From a candidate division WOR-1 bacterium RIFOXYB2_FULL_48_7 (GTDB lineage: Bacteria > Margulisbacteria > WOR-1 > O2-12-FULL-45-9 > XYB2-FULL-48-7): a stretch of DNA of 5,065 nt. The notes under the pieces are model-generated. The model was not told where the DNA came from and searched no databases. It saw nothing but the letters and a program-made list of their open reading frames with translations. The stretch lies in contig MEUF01000093.1 of the NCBI GenBank assembly GCA_001771615.1, positions 1 through 5,065 on the forward strand, given 5' to 3'. The position numbers were made by a program, and so were the translations under genes. This document shows, one piece after another, positions 1 to 4,908 of the stretch. How positions within the stretch are numbered: the first letter of the stretch is position 1; each line of letters begins with the position of its first letter.

Positions 1-713
1 AAGAGCAACTCATGGGCCAGGCACTTTATACGAATGAAGAAACAGGCGGGCGTCAGACTCTGGAACGGATGGAGATTACCTTAACACAACTTGACCTGAT
101 AAAAGGGAGCTATAAGTTTAAAAGGATAGAAGATCTATATTTGGCCGTTGGGGCAGACCTGATTGATCTGCCGGAAATTCCCGAGCTGATTCATCCGCTA
201 CAGATAGTCCTCACCGTCGGCGCTGGGGGACGATGGTTGCAAATAAAATCTCCTGACCGTAAGGGTTTGACAGCAGCAATTTTAGAGAGCCTACCCGATG
301 ATTGTCGCGTCTTATCCCTCTCCTCAACTGATTACTATCTCTTTGGCGAAAAGAAGGTGGCGTATCAACTCCGGCTTGGCCAGTCAGAAACAATTCATCA
401 AAAAAGGGTCGAGCTAGTGCTGCAGCAATTCTTAGCAACCTATGTTGAGCGCAGCTTCCCGCCAAATACCGAATCCATCCCCATCATGGTCAAGCCTGAC
501 GAACAGGGTTGGATGATAGCCGAACTTTTAAGAACCATAGCTGATCACCGCTTAAATGTAACTTCTATCAACCTGCCGGAAATAGGCCGAGGACAACCGG
601 CAGCCGGGCTGATTGAAGTCGAAGTGCCAGCCGAGGTACTGCAGGATGAGGACTTATTAGGTATTTTACGGGATGCGTTAGCCGAGTCAGGAGGGGTGAT
701 GGCCGCTAATTGA
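1..713 (+). CDS. RelA/SpoT-family (p)ppGpp synthetase/hydrolase, C-terminal part (5' end outside window)
   Basis: The reading frame is open from base 3 to a TGA at 711-713, so the ATG at 12 is probably internal and the gene begins before the window. Counting from that ATG, residues 11-60 resemble the helical domain that follows TGS in RelA/SpoT proteins: GRQTLE near 13-18 and FKRIEDLYLAVGADLID at 36-52, matching the family's 'FKSVEDLLAAIG.G.IS' pattern. Residues about 74-144 and 156-228 each read as an ACT-like beta-alpha-beta-beta-alpha unit; the second (DEQGWMIAELL, then LNVTSINL) is the clearer. Family members make and degrade (p)ppGpp in the cytosol and sense starvation through this C-terminal half. 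The zinc-finger cysteines expected between helical and ACT domains are not visible; only one Cys is present. The HD and synthetase domains cannot be checked here. A different ACT-domain regulator is the main alternative. The gene ends by overlapping the convergent beta-helix gene by 8 bp. Confidence 0.72.
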   Translation, partial: EQLMGQALYTNEETGGRQTLERMEITLTQLDLIKGSYKFKRIEDLYLAVGADLIDLPEIPELIHPLQIVLTVGAGGRWLQIKSPDRKGLTAAILESLPDDCRVLSLSSTDYYLFGEKKVAYQLRLGQSETIHQKRVELVLQQFLATYVERSFPPNTESIPIMVKPDEQGWMIAELLRTIADHRLNVTSINLPEIGRGQPAAGLIEVEVPAEVLQDEDLLGILRDALAESGGVMAAN

Positions 714-1494
714 TAGCCAGCTTATATAGTTGATTGATCTTTTCCCGCTCCTCCGCCGTCAAATTGACCCCTCGCCGCGCCATCATTCTGCCAGCCGCCT
801 TAAAAAAATCATCCAAGCGGTATTTTTTTTCTTTTTCCCAGGTAAAACTGGGGATCACCTTCGGAGTAAGCTCCCCACCCAAAACATTCGCCCCAAAGCC
901 GATTACCGTCCCGGTATTAATTAAGGTCCCAATCCCTAGTTTGGCAAAATCGCCGATCAGGCAGCCCATAAATTGTTGTTTTGTGTCAACCCCCGCCAGC
1001 TTCACTGTCCCATAGGTGTTTTTAAGGTTTGAATTAGTTGTCCCCGCCCCCAGGTTAACCCATTCACCAATATAAGCGTGACCTAAAAACCCAAAATGCG
1101 CTTTATTGGAATATCCAACAATAATCGTCTGGCTGACCTCGCCTCCGATGCGGCACTCCGGCCCAATCGAGAGGGGCCCGCGTAAATAGGCCTGCGGCCG
1201 GACAATAGTATTTTTTCCAATATAAATCGGGCCTGAGCGGGCATCAAGAACGGCCGTCGCCTCGATTTCAGCGCCGCTCTCTATTAGCATATTTTCAGGC
1301 GCGTAAAGAACCGCCGAGGGATGGACTTTTCCGCGGCTCCCCGAACCAAGCAGCTTCAGGTCATGCTCCAGGTCTGCTTTTAAGGAAACGATGAGTTCCC
1401 AGGCATATTGGGGTTGCCGGCCATGGTCGGCCACGGTCGTTGCCCCGCAGCGCATCAAGTCAGCCTCTTTAAGAAACAGCCCGCTTGGCTCCAT
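706..1494 (-). CDS. Left-handed beta-helix protein, related to the acyltransferase half of GlmU-like sugar nucleotidyltransferases
   Basis: This 262-residue protein has hexapeptide-type repeats over about residues 56-215, with GPIYIG (88-93), RGPLSIG (105-111), GGEV (117-120), GYSNKAH (127-133), GEWVNLGAGTTNSN (143-156) and a late IGTLINTGTVIGFGANV run (188-204). The pattern matches the C-terminal half of GlmU-related 'alternate' UDP-GlcNAc pyrophosphorylase/acetyltransferases. H133 lines up with the catalytic histidine of GlmU (H363 in E. coli, in its KAGHLTYLG context). The N-terminal nucleotidyltransferase domain is absent; only the linker-like YAWELI..L..DLE..L (30-48) precedes the helix. 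A charged helical tail (216-262) follows. The ATG overlaps the ackA stop (TAATG), and AAGGAAG lies 8 nt upstream, so this start looks genuine. A cytosolic acyltransferase acting on an amino sugar or sugar nucleotide is likely by homology, but the substrate is unknown. Confidence 0.8.
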   Translation of the reverse strand: MEPSGLFLKEADLMRCGATTVADHGRQPQYAWELIVSLKADLEHDLKLLGSGSRGKVHPSAVLYAPENMLIESGAEIEATAVLDARSGPIYIGKNTIVRPQAYLRGPLSIGPECRIGGEVSQTIIVGYSNKAHFGFLGHAYIGEWVNLGAGTTNSNLKNTYGTVKLAGVDTKQQFMGCLIGDFAKLGIGTLINTGTVIGFGANVLGGELTPKVIPSFTWEKEKKYRLDDFFKAAGRMMARRGVNLTAEEREKINQLYKLAIN

Positions 1495-2765
1495 TAGTCA
1501 TTCTTCCTTTTAAATTTGGGGTCTTCAAAAGTATAGGTATGGTGCACATGGTTTTCGTAGCGCCCTTCAAGGATGGCCACAACGTCTTCAACAAAAACCA
1601 GCTCTTCATCGGTTGGAATCACATAAACTTTGACTGCCGAATCGTCAGTTGTAATCAAGGTTTCTTTTTCCCGGCTGATCGCCATTTCGTTGCGCTTCTT
1701 ATCCAGGACAATGCCCAGGCTTTCCAGCCCCTCAAGCACCTTGGCCCGCAATTTCCAGTTCATCTCGCCCGCTCCGGCGGTAAAAACCAGGGCATCCACC
1801 TTGCCGAGGGCGGCAACATAAGAACCGATATATTTTCTTAAGCGGTAAGATTCGATCTCAATGGCCAATTGCGACCGTTTGTCTCCATCGCTGGCCGCCT
1901 TTTCAATATCCCGGCGATCCATATATTTCCCAGTAATGCCAAAGAGCCCGCTTTTTTTATTGAGGATTGAATCTACCTCTTCAACATAAAAGCCCTCTTT
2001 TTCGATCATGAATAAAATGATGGCCGGATCAATATCCCCGCTCCGCGTCCCCATCACCGCCCCTTCCAAAGGGGTCAGCCCCATACTGGTATCAACCGAA
2101 ATTCCATCTTTAATGGCACAGACACTGACGCCATTACCAATATGCATGGTGATCAAATTAGTTTCAGAGGGCGGCTTACCTAAAATTACCGCCGCCCGCC
2201 GGGAAACATATAAATGCGAGGTGCCGTGAAAGCCGTACCGGCGGACACCATACATGCCATACCACTCGTAGGGGACAGCATAAAGATAGGCCTTTTCCGG
2301 CATGGTCTGATGGAAGGCCGTATCAAAAACAGCAATGTGCGGCACATTGGGCAGAACCTCCTGGGCGGCTTCAATGCCCATAATATTGGGGGGATTATGC
2401 AATGGGGCTAGGTCCTGGACACTTTTTATGGCCTCGACAACTTCCTGGTTGATCAGGACTGAACTCTTAAATTTTTCGCCGCCATGGACCACTCGATGGC
2501 CGATCGCGGCAATTTCTGATAAATTTTTTAGCGCGCCGACTTCCTGGTCCAGCAGGGCTTCGACCATCAATTGCAAGGCCGTCCGATGGTCAGGGCAGTC
2601 TTTTTCCAGTTTTTTTTCCGTCCCGGAAATTGTGCTGTAAGAGATAAACGAGCCGGTGATGCCAATCCGCTCAATCGTCCCCTTGGTGAGCGTCTTTTTT
2701 TGTCCCCATTTAAATAATTTATATTTGACTGAAGAACTACCGCAGTTGAGCGCCAAAATTATCAT
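1494..2765 (-). CDS. ackA: Acetate kinase
   Basis: Acetate kinase interconverts acetyl phosphate plus ADP and acetate plus ATP in the cytosol, the ATP-yielding last step of acetate fermentation. The 423-residue protein carries the family motifs throughout: LNCGSSSVK (6-14), HRVVHGGE (90-97), HNPPN (123-127), VFDTAFHQTMP (146-156), YGFHGTSH (177-184), HIGNGVSV (208-215) and DTSMGLTPLEG followed by MGTRSGDIDP (225-247). N7, R91, D148, H180 and R241 fall at the same positions as the active-site residues of the well-studied Methanosarcina enzyme. The C-terminal IPTDEEL (383-389) is also present. Two motifs vary: GAGEMN (331-336) stands where GIGENS is usual, and TGKYMDRRD (278-286) replaces the SSDMRD type. 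The protein is about 20 residues longer than most, with a His-rich, charged tail (402-423). It starts inside the end of apbE (29-nt overlap) and ends on the ATG of the next gene, so translation is probably coupled. No phosphotransacetylase gene is nearby. Confidence 0.97.
   Translation of the reverse strand: MIILALNCGSSSVKYKLFKWGQKKTLTKGTIERIGITGSFISYSTISGTEKKLEKDCPDHRTALQLMVEALLDQEVGALKNLSEIAAIGHRVVHGGEKFKSSVLINQEVVEAIKSVQDLAPLHNPPNIMGIEAAQEVLPNVPHIAVFDTAFHQTMPEKAYLYAVPYEWYGMYGVRRYGFHGTSHLYVSRRAAVILGKPPSETNLITMHIGNGVSVCAIKDGISVDTSMGLTPLEGAVMGTRSGDIDPAIILFMIEKEGFYVEEVDSILNKKSGLFGITGKYMDRRDIEKAASDGDKRSQLAIEIESYRLRKYIGSYVAALGKVDALVFTAGAGEMNWKLRAKVLEGLESLGIVLDKKRNEMAISREKETLITTDDSAVKVYVIPTDEELVFVEDVVAILEGRYENHVHHTYTFEDPKFKRKND
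1503..1509 (-). promoter_or_regulatory. Ribosome binding site of the beta-helix gene
   Basis: AAGGAAG on the minus strand lies 8 nt before the ATG at 1494, within the last codons of ackA. With the TAATG stop/start overlap it supports a genuine start at this point, and therefore a protein that really lacks the nucleotidyltransferase domain rather than one whose N-terminus was missed. Confidence 0.6.
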
Positions 2766-3504
2766 GTTGTTGTCCGTTTCTTTCGATGATTAAATATTTT
2801 GCCCGGTACTTATTGGCTAACCTTATGCCTGGTTGCACCCCCAGAACAAAGATAGCCGTTGAAAGCGCATCAGCTATGGCCGCATCACTGGTCACTATTG
2901 TGACAGACAGGCACCTGGCGGCCGCTTGGCCAGTTCTGGGATCAACAATATGCCCAGGCTGCTCATATTGACCGGATGTCGACAGCGCGTCCCCATTCAG
3001 TAAGGTTATCACCTGTCGCGCATCCCCTGTCCGAGGGTCAAAAACTGCAATTTTCCAAGGGCCTCCAATTACCGCTACCGACGAATGCATATCAATTATA
3101 GCACTTTTGACCCCCTGCTTCAGCAACAGTCCGCGACCATGCTCAACGGCGTAACCTTTAGCTATCCCCCCAAGATCGTAATAGCCTTTATTGCGGATAT
3201 TGAAAGCGCCGCCAGAATCCCGCTGCATTTGCTTGGCCAGCCGCCATAATTGTACCGTCTCATCAGATAATACCACCTTGTCACCCCGGTTGAGCTTGGC
3301 CACCTCGCTCGAAGGCTGGAACTTGCTTAATAACCTTTCCAACCGGAGAAATGTTTGATATACCGCCTTGAGGTCTCCCCCCTGTGCTTTGAGACGAAGC
3401 GTAGTCCCCATGACAGGAAAACTATTTTCCTGGTATTTGGGCCAGGCAAAAAAGGCTAGGCCAGCCAAAGCCATAAAACCTATGATTATCAGTCGACGCC
3501 ACAT
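2737..3504 (-). CDS. apbE: FAD:protein FMN transferase (ApbE family), membrane-anchored, short form
   Basis: ApbE enzymes use FAD to attach FMN covalently to Ser/Thr of target flavoproteins such as Rnf/Nqr subunits, outside the cytoplasmic membrane. Visible motifs are PVMGTT (30-35), DLGGIAKGYAV (110-120), STSGQYE (175-181), HIVDPRTG (185-192) and ADALSTA (211-217). D212 and T216 match the Mg-binding residues in the DALST motif of characterised homologues. Residues 1-21 form an anchor: two arginines, then a hydrophobic stretch of about 17 residues. No lipobox cysteine is present, unlike many lipoprotein ApbEs. At 255 residues it is well below the usual 300-350; a segment of roughly 50 residues seems missing between FNI (101-103) and DLGGIAKG, and the usual GGD/GGN-type loop reads DMHSS (138-142). 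The ATG at 3504 is the first in-frame start after a TAA and has no Shine-Dalgarno match. First gene of the apbE-ackA-beta-helix operon; no target flavoprotein is in the window. Confidence 0.93.
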   Translation of the reverse strand: MWRRLIIIGFMALAGLAFFAWPKYQENSFPVMGTTLRLKAQGGDLKAVYQTFLRLERLLSKFQPSSEVAKLNRGDKVVLSDETVQLWRLAKQMQRDSGGAFNIRNKGYYDLGGIAKGYAVEHGRGLLLKQGVKSAIIDMHSSVAVIGGPWKIAVFDPRTGDARQVITLLNGDALSTSGQYEQPGHIVDPRTGQAAARCLSVTIVTSDAAIADALSTAIFVLGVQPGIRLANKYRAKYLIIERNGQQHDNFGAQLR

Positions 3505-3522
3505 GGCGGCTTATGATATAAT
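3493..3522 (+). promoter_or_regulatory. Candidate extended -10 promoter for pyrB
   Basis: A perfect TATAAT lies at 3517-3522 and is preceded by TG one base upstream (TGATATAAT, 3514-3522), the extended -10 arrangement. A weak -35 candidate, TCGACG (3493-3498, four of six matches), sits 18 bp upstream, inside the start of apbE. The predicted start near 3529 would leave a leader of about 18 nt that consists almost wholly of the palindrome. The -10 shares bases 3517-3518 with the opposing apbE -10, so polymerase could occupy only one promoter at a time. The leader is too short for a PyrR-type attenuator. Confidence 0.55.
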
Positions 3523-3541
3523 AACCAAGATTGAAATTCAA
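3513..3541 (-). promoter_or_regulatory. Candidate sigma-70-type promoter for apbE-ackA operon
   Basis: Reading the minus strand, TTGAAT (3541-3536, four of six matches to TTGACA) is followed after 17 bp by TATCAT (3518-3513, five of six matches to TATAAT). Transcription would start near 3506, only about two bases before the apbE ATG at 3504, giving a leaderless or nearly leaderless mRNA. That fits the absence of a Shine-Dalgarno sequence there. The -35 box lies inside the palindrome at 3527-3545. This is a consensus match only, and TATTAT slightly upstream is an alternative -10. Confidence 0.45.
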
Positions 3542-3545
3542 TCTT
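3527..3545. repeat. Perfect 9+1+9 palindrome between apbE and pyrB (candidate operator or 5'-end hairpin)
   Basis: AAGATTGAA and TTCAATCTT flank a single central A, giving a perfect inverted repeat in nearly half of the 42-bp divergent gap. It ends one base before the pyrB ATG, covers the predicted pyrB transcription start and leader, and contains the -35 candidate for apbE. It could bind a dimeric regulator controlling both genes. In the pyrB mRNA it could instead fold into a 7-bp stem with an AAATT loop. It is A+T-rich and has no trailing U-run, so a terminator role is unlikely. I do not recognise it as the site of a known regulator. Confidence 0.6.
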
Positions 3546-3546
3546 T

Positions 3547-4488
3547 ATGAATAAGGTCAAAGGCTTAAAATCAAAAGACCTGCTCGGCCTCAAAGACATC
3601 TCGGTAGATGAAATCAACCTCATTTTAGAAACCGCCCGGGCAATGAAAGAAATAATTGCCCGACCAGTTCCCAAAGTTCCCACGCTGCTCGGTAAGCACA
3701 TCATCACTCTCTTTTATGAGCCCTCCACGCGGACCAGGACCTCTTTCAACATGGCAGCCAAAGTCCTTTCGGCTAACATTACCAATGTTGCCCTGAATAC
3801 CTCTAGCGTCATTAAGGGCGAAACATTAATTGACACGGTCAAGAACCTTGATGTTATGGGCTGTGATTGTATTGTCGTCCGGCATAATATGGGCGGGGCA
3901 CCGCACCTGATCGCCAAGAATACCCACAATAGCGTCATTAATGCCGGAGATGGTTTTAATGAACATCCGACCCAGGGACTGCTGGACATTTTCACTATGA
4001 TTGAAAAGAAAAAAAGCGTCAAAGGGAAAAAAGTCCTGATTGTTGGCGATATCGCCCACTCACGGGTCGCCCGTTCCAATATCTGGGGCTTGAACAAGCT
4101 GGGGGCAGAGGTGGTAGTTGTCGGCCCCCCCACCCTGATCCCAAAAGGGGTCGAAGAAATGGGTGTCCGGGTCTCTTATAACCTCGATGCGGAAATCAAA
4201 GATGCGGATATTATTAACATGCTGCGCATCCAAAGGGAGCGGATGGATAAGGGATTTTTTCCCTCTTTGGAAGAATATGCCGAATTTTTCGGCTTAAACG
4301 GTGAAAGGATGAAAAAGGCCAGGCGTGACGTTATTGTCATGCATCCCGGCCCTATCAATCGGGGAATCGAACTGACGTCAGAAGTCGCCGATGGCCCTTA
4401 TAATGTCATTCTCGACCAGGTAACCAACGGCGTAGCTGTGAGGACCGCCCTGCTCTTTTTGCTCCTGGGCGGAAAAAACGGCAACTAG
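3547..4488 (+). CDS. pyrB: Aspartate carbamoyltransferase, catalytic chain
   Basis: This enzyme condenses carbamoyl phosphate with L-aspartate to N-carbamoyl-aspartate, the committed step of pyrimidine synthesis in the cytosol. The 313 residues fit the family's usual 305-315. The N-terminal carbamoyl-phosphate domain has FYEPSTRTRTSF (56-67), SSVIKGETL (86-94, with S86 and K90 matching S80 and K84 of the E. coli chain), VRHNMGGAPH (111-120) and NEHPTQGLLDI (138-148). The aspartate domain has GDIAHSRVARSN (167-178), MLRIQRER (225-232) and MHPGPINRG (265-273). All key residues are intact. The ATG at 3547 is the only possible start, because an in-frame TGA lies at 3532-3534. No Shine-Dalgarno sequence precedes it. 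No pyrI, pyrR or other pyr gene is nearby, so pyrB stands alone here, divergent from apbE. Its stop overlaps the stop of the convergent ferredoxin gene within a CTAG. Confidence 0.97.
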   Translation: MNKVKGLKSKDLLGLKDISVDEINLILETARAMKEIIARPVPKVPTLLGKHIITLFYEPSTRTRTSFNMAAKVLSANITNVALNTSSVIKGETLIDTVKNLDVMGCDCIVVRHNMGGAPHLIAKNTHNSVINAGDGFNEHPTQGLLDIFTMIEKKKSVKGKKVLIVGDIAHSRVARSNIWGLNKLGAEVVVVGPPTLIPKGVEEMGVRVSYNLDAEIKDADIINMLRIQRERMDKGFFPSLEEYAEFFGLNGERMKKARRDVIVMHPGPINRGIELTSEVADGPYNVILDQVTNGVAVRTALLFLLLGGKNGN

Positions 4489-4658
4489 AGGTTGATCGCT
4501 TCAGTCGGGCAGGCACTGGCCACTTCTTCTAAACTACACGAATCACATTCCTGCTTGATGGCCTGAGCTTTGCCGTCAGCGGTCATGACAAACACATCGG
4601 GGCACATATCAACACAAACCCCGCAACCGATGCATAATGCTTGATCAACTGCTACCAT
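4485..4658 (-). CDS. Small single-cluster [4Fe-4S] ferredoxin
   Basis: This 57-residue ferredoxin carries electrons in the cytosol. C9, C12 and C15 (CIGCGVC) with C50 (ACPTEAI) provide the four ligands of one [4Fe-4S] cluster. The arrangement closely follows the Thermotoga/Desulfovibrio type, where the second cluster is lost and two leftover cysteines can form a disulfide; C19 with C41 (or C38) would be the counterpart. Having both C38 and C41 is one cysteine more than that type needs. The start at 4658 is chosen over an in-frame ATG at 4778 because the longer form would add 40 residues that lie across the glutaredoxin gene, and because GGGGGGAG sits just upstream of 4658. It is the last gene of the DUF1858-glutaredoxin-ferredoxin cassette, 13 bp after the glutaredoxin stop, and meets pyrB tail to tail with a 4-bp overlap. 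Its redox partner is unknown. Confidence 0.93.
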   Translation of the reverse strand: MVAVDQALCIGCGVCVDMCPDVFVMTADGKAQAIKQECDSCSLEEVASACPTEAINL

Positions 4659-4662
4659 ATTT

Positions 4663-4670
4663 CTCCCCCC
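4663..4670 (-). promoter_or_regulatory. Strong ribosome binding site of the ferredoxin gene
   Basis: On the minus strand GGGGGGAG lies four bases before the ATG at 4658, inside the 13-bp gap after the glutaredoxin stop. It fixes the ferredoxin start at 57 residues and supports strong translation of this last cistron. Confidence 0.7.
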
Positions 4671-4671
4671 T

Positions 4672-4908
4672 TTATTGTTTATTTCCGATGGCTTTAAGAA
4701 TGGCTTGTTTATCAAAGCCAACAATGATGGTCCCGTCGATATCAAAAACCGGCACTCCCATCTGGCCAGATTTGGCAATCATCTCTTGGGCCAATGACTG
4801 GCTGCTGGCGACATCTAAATCTTCATATTCGATGTTATTTTGCTGGAGAAAAGTTTTGGCAATTTTACAATATGGGCAGGTTGGCGTGGAATAGACTTTT
4901 ACACTCAT
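4672..4908 (-). CDS. Glutaredoxin-like/NrdH-type thiol-disulfide oxidoreductase
   Basis: This 78-residue protein has the compact glutaredoxin fold. It opens with VKVYSTPTCPYC, where C11 and C14 form the CPYC redox centre. MGVPVFDIDG (50-59) supplies the cis-proline (P53), and GFDKQAILKAI (64-74) forms the C-terminal glycine turn and helix. Length and pattern fit the small YruB/NrdH-like glutaredoxins that reduce protein disulfides in the cytosol; the reductant (glutathione, thioredoxin reductase or other) cannot be read from the sequence. The start at 4908 overlaps the stop of the upstream DUF1858 gene (ATGA), and AAGGAG lies 11 nt upstream, so the two are probably translationally coupled. 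An in-frame ATG at 5007 would add 33 residues with no family similarity inside DUF1858 coding sequence. No ribonucleotide reductase gene is in view, so an NrdH role is only a possibility. Confidence 0.92.
   Translation of the reverse strand: MSVKVYSTPTCPYCKIAKTFLQQNNIEYEDLDVASSQSLAQEMIAKSGQMGVPVFDIDGTIIVGFDKQAILKAIGNKQ

Noticed and set aside
211..465. 84-codon open frame antisense to the RelA/SpoT-like gene
   Set aside because: It shadows a gene whose own frame shows domain structure; its translation is Arg-rich and without family resemblance.
823..830. Run of eight T (A8 on the coding strand) as a possible slippage or frameshift site
   Set aside because: It encodes lysines in a normal charged tail, the frame is intact on both sides, and no alternative product is apparent.
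1421..1440. Imperfect tandem 10-mers CCATGGTCGG/CCACGGTCGT
   Set aside because: Only two short units inside the beta-helix gene, encoding ordinary residues of the N-terminal linker.
1485..1841. 118-codon open frame antisense to the end of ackA
   Set aside because: It is covered by confirmed ackA coding sequence and has no convincing ribosome binding site or domain pattern.
3714..4133. 139-codon open frame antisense to pyrB
   Set aside because: It lies wholly inside pyrB, whose motifs are intact, and its translation shows no recognisable family pattern; it follows from the codon composition of the sense gene.
4252..4263. GGGATTTTTTCCC-like symmetry as a terminator
   Set aside because: It lies within pyrB coding sequence, the stem is only three G-C pairs, and no U-run follows the stem.
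4485..4778. Longer 97-residue version of the ferredoxin
   Set aside because: The 40 extra residues overlap the glutaredoxin gene in another frame, and the strong site at 4663-4670 marks the shorter start.
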